Positions 7,342-13,302 of a DNA stretch of 20,997 nt are shown here, piece after piece. The stretch is from contig JBOGGN010000093.1 in the NCBI GenBank assembly GCA_050744165.1, forward strand, positions 1 through 20,997, in the 5' to 3' direction. Made by a program: the position numbers and the translations under genes. The DNA is from JBOGGN01 sp050744165. Its GTDB lineage: Bacteria; Actinomycetota; Acidimicrobiia; Acidimicrobiales; Palsa-688. A model generated the notes under the pieces. That model was given only the letters and a program-made list of their open reading frames with translations, made no database searches and was not told where the DNA came from. Every line of letters begins with the position of its first letter. The stretch's first letter is position 1.

Positions 7342-7399
7342 CTACCGCGATGCCCGCGGCTGCTTGCTGGCCGAGGATGTCGAGAATCGCCCCGCTCAT
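7328..7399 (-). pseudogene. truncated VapC/PIN toxin remnant
   Basis: A 23-residue reading frame starting at an ATG that overlaps the preceding minus-strand frame in ATGA. It begins MSGAILD, the usual opening beta-strand plus first catalytic Asp of a PIN toxin, then loses resemblance and stops inside the 3' end of the opposing vapC. The coupled overlap and the opening residues suggest the first codons of a toxin whose remainder was deleted. The match is short, so this is a suggestion only. Confidence 0.4.
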
Positions 7400-7599
7400 C
7401 GCCCAAGGGCTCGATCAGCGGCCGTCCGCTCAGCGACGCTGAGAGGGCCGCCGGTGTCGGCCAACATTTCGTTTAGGAGCGAGGCAAGGTCGCCAAGCTT
7501 GGCCTTCTCTTCGAGCCGGACACCGGACGTGGCCCCGCCCTCCGCAAAGCCCGCCAAGCCCGCCTCGAAACCGCCCGCGTCCGGCGCCTCGCCTACCAT
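7396..7599 (-). pseudogene. probable antitoxin remnant with intact C-terminus
   Basis: A 67-codon frame whose C-terminal half, EMLADTGGPLSVAERTAADR plus ALGR, looks like the tail of antitoxins that pair with PIN toxins (ETGGPLT..ER..ADRALG pattern, from memory). The N-terminal half is Ala/Gly/Glu-rich with no recognisable ribbon-helix-helix, and no Shine-Dalgarno precedes the ATG at 7597-7599. The stop overlaps a truncated toxin-like frame. Together they look like a decayed vapBC module, tail to tail with the intact pair. A competing plus-strand frame covers part of the stretch and cannot be excluded. Confidence 0.45.
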
Positions 7600-7786
7600 C
7601 GAAACCAACCCTACAACACCCCAACCCGAGACCCCACGATGTTGCGTAATCAAACCGGGATCTCTGTCGCGAAGCCGGCGACATAGGCGTTGGCGCCAGA
7701 GGCAAGGCCGGGTACGAGGTCTGTGCGGAATAGAACTTCTAGAGATCCGAACCTTGCGTATAAATTTCACTTAACAAAGGAGCCAC

Positions 7787-7923
7787 GTGGTTAGCTACCC
7801 GCTCATTAGCGGCGTCGCTACAGGTTCTGGCAGAAACACCGGACCTATAGCGTCATTGTCGCCATAATAGTTTTCGCCTGTTGTACGGTTTTCTTCGCGA
7901 TGCGGTTCCTGCGCCGAAAGTGA
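7787..7923 (+). pseudogene. frameshifted small single-pass membrane protein gene
   Basis: AAAGGAG (7776-7782) sits four bases before the GTG at 7787, and TATAAA (7759-7764) lies upstream, so expression signals look real. The GTG frame closes at 7865-7867 after 26 residues. A different frame, open from 7810 to the stop at 7921-7923, encodes WQKHRTYSVIVAIIVFACCT and then VFFAMRFLRRK: a textbook transmembrane helix with a positive tail but no start codon of its own. The simplest reading is a small membrane protein of about 45 aa broken by a frameshift near 7810-7830. Family unknown. Confidence 0.5.
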
Positions 7924-7998
7924 TATGAACCCGAGCGCCGATCAACGACTTCGAATCGCAAGTAGACCATTGATGGACACGCTTCGTGGCCCCGATCG

Positions 7999-8004
7999 TA
8001 TACT
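7999..8004 (+). promoter_or_regulatory. candidate -10 element (TATACT) for the small membrane protein gene
   Basis: TATACT lies 48 bases before the TTG start at 8053; GACACG 17 bases upstream is a weak -35. It stands out in otherwise GC-rich DNA. Confidence 0.4.
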
Positions 8005-8052
8005 GATGATGTGGGGTCGAGTCGACTGCGGAGGGTGACGGATTAACTTGGC

Positions 8053-8265
8053 TTGACCGAGCAGCCTGGGCTTGATCAACGCGCAGATTGTCCACCTTGG
8101 GTTTGGAAGTTGGGAGTCGTCATTGTCGTGGTCTTTGTTGGCTGTGCTGTCCTCGCCCAGTCCGTTTTTTCCTTTATTTTCCCTAACAGTGTCTGTGGGC
8201 AGCGCATCCGCTACGGCGAAGGCCTATCGACGACGGACGCGACGTTGATTTCCTCTCAAGAATGA
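8053..8265 (+). CDS. small hypothetical membrane protein
   Basis: A 70-aa frame starting at TTG 8053. Residues about 15-42 (VWKLGVVIVVVFVGCAVLAQ and onward) form one strong hydrophobic helix, after a short acidic N-terminus with PPW. The C-terminal part (CGQRIRYGEGLSTTDATLIS) is soluble, so a single-pass topology is likely. I do not recognise a family. GGAGGG is present but about 15-20 bases upstream of the TTG, farther than ideal, so the start is uncertain. It lies between toxin-antitoxin debris and the integrase and is less GC-rich than chromosomal neighbours, so it is probably accessory. Confidence 0.5.
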   Translation: MTEQPGLDQRADCPPWVWKLGVVIVVVFVGCAVLAQSVFSFIFPNSVCGQRIRYGEGLSTTDATLISSQE

Positions 8266-8369
8266 GGAGCCGCCAAGTCGCGACATCGGCGTGTCGGCGG
8301 CGGTCGATCACCCGAGCGTGACGGCCGCATCGAGATCGCCTCGGCCGCCACGCGCGTCGCCGTCGCCAC

Positions 8370-9428
8370 CTACAGGCGGTCGCCGGGGCTGAGCCGTCGG
8401 TGCGCTTCGCGGGCCCGCTCGTCGGCGACTGAGGCGCCGTAGCGGCGCAGCATGTCGGCCGAGCGCCAGCCGGCAAGCCGCATCAGGTCGCCTTCATTTC
8501 CGCCATTGGACAAGAACCGGTGGGCGAAGGTGTGCCGGAACTGGTGCGGATGGACGTGGCCGATCCCCGCTGCCTCGGCCCGGCGCTCCAGCATCTGGAT
8601 GATGCCCGACTCTCGGAGCCGGCCCTTGCGGCCGAGCCACAGCCAGGGCTCGCCGGCACTCGGGTGGAGTTGGCGGGCTTGCAGATAGCGGGCGATGGCG
8701 ACGGTGGTTCGCGTCCCGATCGGGACCACCCGGGGCCGGGCTCCTTTGCCGATCACCACGATGCACCGCTGGTCGAGGTCGAGGTCGCACGGACCCTCGC
8801 CGTCGCGCCAGCGGAGATTGGTGGCCTCGGCCAAGCGACCCCCGGTGTCGTACAGCAACAGGATGACCGCGGCGTCCCGGAGGTCGTCGAAGGTTTCGCC
8901 GCCGCAGACCTCGAGCAAGGACCGGACCTGGTCCTCGGTGAGGACCGGCACGGGGTTTTCGGGGACCCGAGGCGGCCGCATCGTCGCCATCGGCGACCGA
9001 AGGATGGCCCCGTCGTCGGCCAGCCAGCGGAAGAACTGCTGCAGGCTCCGATATCGGTTGGCCACCGTGGCCGGGCTGCGGCCGACTTCGAAGAGGTGCT
9101 CCTCGAAGGCCTCGATGTGCCGTCGGGTCAGCGCCGCCACCTCGGTGGGCAGGCCGCTCGCCCCAAGGAAGCCCGCCAGCTGCTCGGCCGCCTCCTGGTA
9201 GGACTGGATGGTGCGAGCCGATTTGTTTCCGGCCCGGAGATGCCGGCGCCAGGCGGGCAGGACGGCGGCGATGTCTTCGACGGTCCCAGTCTCCACATCC
9301 TTCTCGGCCGTCGCTGATATTTCTCGTGCGTTTTCCGTGGTTACTATGTTAGCTGAGTGCCAGCGTGATCGGCTGCTGAAGAGGTGGGGAAAGCTTCGGC
9401 GGAGCCGTTGGCGCGAGGCGCCACGCAT
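8370..9428 (-). CDS. tyrosine recombinase/integrase (XerC/D-like)
   Basis: Site-specific recombinase of the tyrosine family, 352 aa from the first ATG. Seen: a SAM-like core-binding domain at about 55-140 (LPAWRRHLRAGNKSARTIQS), then the catalytic domain with Arg198 (YDTGGRLAEATNL), Lys228 (VIGKGARPRVVPIG), His295/Arg298 (HPHQFRHTFAHRFL), Trp321 in LAGWRSADMLRRY replacing the usual second His, and nucleophile Tyr330. The set is complete, so activity is likely. The first 44 residues are basic and unlike the family; a GTG at 9296 (KDV) is an alternative start. No tRNA or obvious att site adjoins it, but a large inverted repeat lies 28 nt upstream of the longest start. Confidence 0.9.
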   Translation of the reverse strand: MRGASRQRLRRSFPHLFSSRSRWHSANIVTTENAREISATAEKDVETGTVEDIAAVLPAWRRHLRAGNKSARTIQSYQEAAEQLAGFLGASGLPTEVAALTRRHIEAFEEHLFEVGRSPATVANRYRSLQQFFRWLADDGAILRSPMATMRPPRVPENPVPVLTEDQVRSLLEVCGGETFDDLRDAAVILLLYDTGGRLAEATNLRWRDGEGPCDLDLDQRCIVVIGKGARPRVVPIGTRTTVAIARYLQARQLHPSAGEPWLWLGRKGRLRESGIIQMLERRAEAAGIGHVHPHQFRHTFAHRFLSNGGNEGDLMRLAGWRSADMLRRYGASVADERAREAHRRLSPGDRL

Positions 9429-9455
9429 TTTCCCACCGTTCGGATGGCCCGCCGA

Positions 9456-9504
9456 CGGGCGACCCGAATACCTGGCGCCATGCGGTAGGTATTCGGGTCA
9501 CCCG
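9456..9504. repeat. large inverted repeat upstream of the recombinase gene
   Basis: GACCCGAATACCT (9461-9473) and AGGTATTCGGGTC (9487-9499) are perfect 13-bp inverted arms around a 13-base spacer. After one C/A mismatch the pairing continues for four more base pairs (9456-9459/9501-9504). It lies between the 3' end of the DUF1275 gene (9552) and the 5' end of the recombinase gene. It may be the DUF1275-operon terminator, although no U-tract is present, or a recombinase-binding site. Confidence 0.6.
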
Positions 9505-9551
9505 GGCGTGACCGTTCGGCGGCGAGGCCGCACTCGAACCGGCGAGGGATT

Positions 9552-10244
9552 TCAGCGGCTCCCCGCCGGTCGAGTCCGGTGCGCCAACCGGAAGGCACCG
9601 ATGGCGACGGCGGCCAGCACCGCGGTGGCGGCCGCCAGCGCCCAAGCGGTCGACGCGTGGAGCACGACCAGCGCCCCGAGGACGGCGCCGCCGAGCATGG
9701 CCGCCACGGCGACAGTGCGCCGCCGGGTGTGCGATCCCGGCGTGCGGAGGTCGGGGGCATCGGCGGCGAGACCGGTGAGGGTCAGGGTGAGGACGGTCGT
9801 GGTCATGTCGGGGATGGCGAGCTTGCGGACGGTCGCGTTCTGGCCGCCCATGGCCAAGGCCAGCAGCACGGTGATGGCATACCGGGCGCCGGCGCCGTCG
9901 CCGACCGCAGCGACGACGGTCGCCCCGGCGGCCAGCGCCGCCTCGATCGCCGCCATCCGGCCCAGCACCTGCGCCGGGGTTCCGGAGGGGAGCCGGGCAC
10001 CGGCGGCCGCGCCGACCACGAAGGCGGCGACGGCGGTCAACGACGCCAGCACCGAGAAACCGGATGCGCCGGCCAGTGCGAAGCCGAGGAAGACCAGGTT
10101 GCCGGTCATGTTGGCCACGAACACGTGGCCGAGGCGCAGGATCGACACCGCGTCGACGATGCCGGTCACCACGGTCAGGGCGAGGAGCAGCCGGATGAGG
10201 CCGGCGGAGGCCCGGTCGCGGGCTCGGTTGGCGTCGTCGGCCAT
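9552..10244 (-). CDS. DUF1275 (YoaK-like) membrane protein
   Basis: Polytopic inner-membrane protein of the DUF1275/YoaK family, 230 aa, function unknown. Seen: LLLALTVVTGIVDAVSILRL, then the family signature GHVFVANMTGNLVFLG, several further hydrophobic helices (about six in all), and AMGGQNATVRKLAIPDMTTT, the second conserved stretch. The frame also has an ATG at 10283 overlapping the upstream stop (ATGA), but GGAGG lies just five bases before the ATG at 10242-10244, which I prefer as the start. Last gene of a minus-strand set after the reductases; the link to them may be operonic only. Confidence 0.9.
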   Translation of the reverse strand: MADDANRARDRASAGLIRLLLALTVVTGIVDAVSILRLGHVFVANMTGNLVFLGFALAGASGFSVLASLTAVAAFVVGAAAGARLPSGTPAQVLGRMAAIEAALAAGATVVAAVGDGAGARYAITVLLALAMGGQNATVRKLAIPDMTTTVLTLTLTGLAADAPDLRTPGSHTRRRTVAVAAMLGGAVLGALVVLHASTAWALAAATAVLAAVAIGAFRLAHRTRPAGSR

Positions 10245-10279
10245 GTCGCCTCCGTGCCTCGGGGACGAGAGGGCGCCAG

Positions 10280-11230
10280 TCATGGTCGCACCTCAGCAGG
10301 CGGCGGCGGGGCATCGGCGAGGCCCGGGCGGGCGGCGCTGACGTCGAGACCGTGGCGGGCGGCGCTGACGTCGAGGCCGCCCGACCCCTGCTCGACGAGG
10401 CCCCGCCACCGCTCGGCGATGGCGGCGGCGACTGGGGCGGCGTCGAACCCGACTGCGTCCCGGGTCAGGTCGAGGTCCTTGAGCGCCCAGGCGAGCGGGA
10501 AGTCGGCTCGGTCGTCGGCGGCCTGCATCTTGGCCAGCTTGGCGGTCGCCAGGGGCGAGGCGACGGGGTTGCCACCGACCGCGGCGGCCAGCACGCCCGG
10601 TGCGATGCCGAGGGCAGCGGCGGTGGCGGCCGCCTCGGCGGCGGCTTCCACCTCGAAGGCCAGCCACGTGTTGAGCACCACCTTGAGCCGGGTGCCGGTC
10701 CCGGCCGGGCCGACCCACAGGGTGGCGCGCCCGATGGCATCGAAGACCGGGTCCACGGCCGAGCGGGCCTCGTCGGGACCCGACGCCAGGACGAGCAGCT
10801 GGCCGGACTCGGCCGGTTGCCGGCTCCCCGACACCGGGGCGTCGACGAAGGCCACGTCCGGTCGGCGGGCCCGCACCTGCCGGTCGAAGCGCTCGGTGGC
10901 CTCGACGCCGATGGTGCCCATCTGCGCCCACACCGATCCGGGCGCCAGGGCGTCGACGACGGCCCGGCCCACCATGACCTCGGCCACGGCGTCGCCGGTA
11001 GGGAGCAGGGTCAGGACGACGGGCGCATCGGCCACCGCGTCAATCGGATCCGCGAAGGCGGTGGCGCCGCACTCTGCCAGCGCGGCCACCGGCTCGGAAC
11101 TGCGGTTCCACACCCGGACCCTGAAGCCCTCCCGGAGGAGGCGGCGGGCGATGGCCGAGCCCATGATGCCCGTCCCGATCACCGCCACCGTCGGGACTCC
11201 TGGGCGGGCGGGGTTGGCGTGGTCAAACAT
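10280..11230 (-). CDS. NAD(P)-dependent beta-hydroxyacid dehydrogenase-family oxidoreductase
   Basis: Member of the 3-hydroxyisobutyrate/6-phosphogluconate-type dehydrogenase family, 316 aa. Seen: the N-terminal Rossmann loop VAVIGTGIMGSAIARRLL (GTGIMG at 19-24), the substrate motif DAPVSGSRQPAESGQL near 130, and the catalytic KVVLNTW with Lys183 and Asn187. The second Gly of the usual DAPVSGG is Ser. GGAGGAACGACC precedes the ATG at 11230. The C-terminus carries a duplicated nonapeptide (GLDVSAARH/GLDVSAARP) from a 27-bp tandem repeat, then a Pro-rich tail. Exact substrate unknown; imine reductases also belong here. It follows the aldo/keto reductase by 44 nt and is probably co-transcribed. 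Confidence 0.9.
   Translation of the reverse strand: MFDHANPARPGVPTVAVIGTGIMGSAIARRLLREGFRVRVWNRSSEPVAALAECGATAFADPIDAVADAPVVLTLLPTGDAVAEVMVGRAVVDALAPGSVWAQMGTIGVEATERFDRQVRARRPDVAFVDAPVSGSRQPAESGQLLVLASGPDEARSAVDPVFDAIGRATLWVGPAGTGTRLKVVLNTWLAFEVEAAAEAAATAAALGIAPGVLAAAVGGNPVASPLATAKLAKMQAADDRADFPLAWALKDLDLTRDAVGFDAAPVAAAIAERWRGLVEQGSGGLDVSAARHGLDVSAARPGLADAPPPPAEVRP
10327..10375. repeat. 27-bp-period tandem duplication in the dehydrogenase 3' end
   Basis: A 22-bp block is repeated exactly at 10327-10348 and 10354-10375. The period is 27 bp, so the frame is kept and nine residues are duplicated in the C-terminal tail, outside the catalytic core. Confidence 0.85.
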
Positions 11231-11261
11231 GGTCGTTCCTCCGTTTCTTCACTCAAGGTCC

Positions 11262-11295
11262 TTCACTCGGGCATTCACTCGGGCATTCCCTCGGG
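11262..11295. repeat. 12-bp tandem repeat across the aldo/keto reductase stop codon
   Basis: TTCACTCGGGCA occurs at 11262-11273 and 11274-11285, followed by a partial copy with one mismatch to 11295. It spans the last codons and the stop of the reductase gene and looks like slippage-type expansion. Confidence 0.75.
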
Positions 11296-12249
11296 GGTGG
11301 GGCCGCCGACCGGCACCCCGGCGGCCATGATGTCGTCGATCCGGCCGAGGACGTCGCCGTCCAGCGAGAGGCCAGTGGCGGCGACCGCCTCGTCGACGTG
11401 GGCCGCGCTGCGGGTGCCCACGATGGCGACCTGGACGGCCGGGTTGGCCAGGGTCCAGGCGACCGCCAGCTGGCTGAGCGACACCCCCAGCTCCTCGGTG
11501 GCCAGCTTCTTCAGCTGGGCGACGACGGCCAGGTTGGCCCGGAAGGCGTCGCCCCGGAACACCTCGCTCGACGCCCGCCAGTCGCCCGGCGGGAACACCG
11601 TGTCCGCGGTGAGCCGACCGCCGAGCAGCCCGTGGGCCAAGGGCCCGTACACCAGGACCCCGATGTCGTGGGCGGCGGTGTACGGCAGGATCTCGGCCTC
11701 GATGCCCCGCCGAAACAGGTGGTACGGCGGCTGCAGTGTCTCCACCGGCACGACGGCGTCGAAGGCCTTCATCTCTGCCACGTCGAAGTTGGACACCCCG
11801 ATGTGGCCGACCTTGCCGGTGGCCACCAGCTCCGCCAAGGCGGCCGCGGTTTCCTCGACCGGCGTGTTCGGGTCCGGCCAATGCAGCTGCAACAGGTCGA
11901 TGCGGTCGGTGCCGAGCGCCTCCAGGCTGTCGTCGACCCCCTTGCGCAGCCACGCCGGGCTGGCGTCGCGGGCCACGCCGTTGCCCTGGGGGCGCAGCCC
12001 GCCCTTGGTGGCGATCACCACTTCGTCGCGGGCCCGGCCCTGCAGGGCCTTGGCCAGCAGCCGCTCCGAGGCCCCGAACCCGTACCCCTGTGCGGTGTCG
12101 AATAGCGTCACCCCCAGATCGGCGGCCCGGCGGATGGCGGCGATGGCCCGCCGCTCGTCGGTGGCCCCCCAGTCGCCGCCCAGCTGCCAGGTGCCGAACG
12201 CCAGCCGGCTCACCGTGAGTTCGCTGCGTCCCAATCTCGTCTGCTTCAT
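11275..12249 (-). CDS. aldo/keto reductase
   Basis: NADPH-dependent carbonyl reductase of the aldo/keto reductase superfamily, 324 aa, TIM barrel, cytoplasmic. Seen: the full catalytic tetrad Asp51 and Tyr56 (LFDTAQGYGFGASE), Lys82 (VIATKGG) and His123 (LLQLHWPD), plus the cofactor region HIGVSNFDV. An ATG at 12270 is in frame, but GGAGGAGGCC directly precedes the ATG at 12247-12249 and family proteins start MKQTRLG, so the shorter form is preferred. Divergently transcribed from the LysR gene 95 nt away. This is the classic arrangement of a LysR regulator and its target, so it is the most likely regulated gene of the set. Confidence 0.93.
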   Translation of the reverse strand: MKQTRLGRSELTVSRLAFGTWQLGGDWGATDERRAIAAIRRAADLGVTLFDTAQGYGFGASERLLAKALQGRARDEVVIATKGGLRPQGNGVARDASPAWLRKGVDDSLEALGTDRIDLLQLHWPDPNTPVEETAAALAELVATGKVGHIGVSNFDVAEMKAFDAVVPVETLQPPYHLFRRGIEAEILPYTAAHDIGVLVYGPLAHGLLGGRLTADTVFPPGDWRASSEVFRGDAFRANLAVVAQLKKLATEELGVSLSQLAVAWTLANPAVQVAIVGTRSAAHVDEAVAATGLSLDGDVLGRIDDIMAAGVPVGGPTPEGMPE

Positions 12250-12294
12250 GGCCTCCTCCTTCGGTCTCACAGGTTCATCCTCCGCCCGGGCGAT

Positions 12295-12319
12295 TCAGAA
12301 GTCCAACAGCAATATCTGA
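12295..12319. promoter_or_regulatory. candidate LysR-type operator
   Basis: TCAGA (12295-12299) and TCTGA (12315-12319) are inverted around 15 bases in the AT-richest part of the divergent gap. A second inverted pair AGCAA/TTGCT (12308-12312/12338-12342) overlaps. LysR regulators bind dyads here and activate the divergent gene. The arms are short, so this is a suggestion. Confidence 0.35.
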
Positions 12320-12332
12320 TTTAACCAAGCAG

Positions 12333-12338
12333 TAGGGT
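12333..12338 (+). promoter_or_regulatory. candidate leaderless -10 element (TAGGGT) for the LysR gene
   Basis: TANNNT hexamer exactly six bases before the LysR ATG, overlapping the possible operator arm TTGCT, which would suit autorepression. No clear -35. Confidence 0.4.
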
Positions 12339-12344
12339 TGCTCA

Positions 12345-13241
12345 ATGGAGCTGCGTCAGCTGGAGGCCTTCGTGGCGGTGGCGGAGGAGCGGAACTTCAC
12401 CCGGGCGGCGACCCGGCTCCACCTGGCCCAATCCGGGCTGTCGGCCACCGTGCGGACCCTGGAAGCCGAACTGCGGGCGCTGCTGTTCGTGCGCAGCACC
12501 CGCCGGGTGGACCTCACACCGGCCGGAGCCGCCCTTCTCCCCGAAGCCCGCCGCACCCTGGCCTCGGCCGCCGCTGCCACCGAGGCGGTGGCCGCGGTCG
12601 AAGGCGTCCGCCGGGGCACCCTCACCCTCGGGGTCACGCAGGCGGGCCGGCTGTTCGACCTGGCCGGCATCCTGGCCCGCTACCGGGCCGAGTTCCCCGG
12701 CATCACCGTGCGGCTGGTGCACGCCGGCGCCACCGAGCAGTACCGCCTCCTTCTCGACGGGGCCGTCGATGTCATCTTGGCGCCGGTGGTCGCCGAGGCG
12801 TCACCGGGCGTGGTCGCCCTCCCCTTGGCCGACTCGCCCCTGGTGGCGTGCACCTCCGATCCCGGTCTCGGCCCCGACGGCGCCATCGCACTGGCCCAGG
12901 TGGTCGAACGGCCCCAGGTCGGGTTCCCCGCCGACTGGGGCGTGGCCCTGCTCGCCACCCGCGCCTTCCACGCCGCCGGCCTCGAACCCCGCGTCGACCT
13001 GGAGGTGAACGACACCGACACCCTGCTCGACTTGGTCGAGGCCGGCCTCGGCGTCGCCGTCATCCCCGAGGCGCTGGCCCGGCTGCGACCCCGCCTGCGG
13101 CGGCTCACCATCGAGGACGGACACTGGACCTGGGTGGTCGGCGCCCAGACGCTGGCGTCAGGACCGGTCAACCCGGCCGCCCGGGCCCTATGGGCCATGC
13201 TGACGGCGAGGGGCGGCGCCGCGGTCGAGGAGCAAGACTGA
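12345..13241 (+). CDS. LysR-family transcriptional regulator
   Basis: LysR-type regulator, 298 aa, typical family length. Seen: an N-terminal winged helix-turn-helix (residues 1-60) with MELRQLEAFVAVAEERNFTR, AATRLHLAQSGLSATVRTLE and RSTRRVDLTPAGAALLPEAR, then the periplasmic-binding-protein-like effector domain from about 90 (RGTLTLGVTQAGRLFDLAGI) with DTLLDLVEAGLGVAVIPEAL. The ligand is not predictable. Divergence from the aldo/keto reductase implies it controls that gene and perhaps the following dehydrogenase and DUF1275 genes. There is no good Shine-Dalgarno; a TAGGGT six bases upstream suggests a leaderless message. Confidence 0.93.
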   Translation: MELRQLEAFVAVAEERNFTRAATRLHLAQSGLSATVRTLEAELRALLFVRSTRRVDLTPAGAALLPEARRTLASAAAATEAVAAVEGVRRGTLTLGVTQAGRLFDLAGILARYRAEFPGITVRLVHAGATEQYRLLLDGAVDVILAPVVAEASPGVVALPLADSPLVACTSDPGLGPDGAIALAQVVERPQVGFPADWGVALLATRAFHAAGLEPRVDLEVNDTDTLLDLVEAGLGVAVIPEALARLRPRLRRLTIEDGHWTWVVGAQTLASGPVNPAARALWAMLTARGGAAVEEQD

Positions 13242-13290
13242 CGGTACACGCCGGGCGAATTTGGACGTGGGGAAAAGGCCCCGCGCCGCG

Positions 13291-13296
13291 TAGGTT
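13291..13296 (+). promoter_or_regulatory. candidate leaderless -10 element (TAGGTT) for the globin-ankyrin gene
   Basis: TAGGTT lies exactly six bases before the ATG at 13303, with no Shine-Dalgarno. GGGGAAAAGG about 20 bases upstream could be an ECF-sigma-like -35 (GGAA type), which would fit stress control. Both are inference. Confidence 0.4.
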
Positions 13297-13302
13297 CCAG
13301 GC

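Larger units (their letters stand above)
7600..8052. other. gene-poor, AT-richer region with small-gene debris
   Basis: No intact gene is visible across these 450 bases. Base composition is clearly less GC-rich than the flanks, as expected for acquired or decaying DNA. It holds a promoter-like TATAAA (7759-7764), a strong Shine-Dalgarno AAAGGAG (7776-7782), a broken small membrane-protein gene (7787-7923), and a TATACT element (7999-8004) ahead of the next small gene. Confidence 0.6.

Noticed and set aside
7474..7680. Plus-strand frame with ALRKARQARLETARVRRLAY
   Set aside because: Looks somewhat protein-like but has no start codon or ribosome-binding site; the opposing antitoxin-like frame explains the stretch at least as well.
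9579..12319. Long plus-strand frames (583 and 655 codons) antisense to DUF1275, the dehydrogenase and the reductase
   Set aside because: Composition-driven frames in GC-rich DNA; the minus-strand genes have motifs, Shine-Dalgarno sites and correct lengths.
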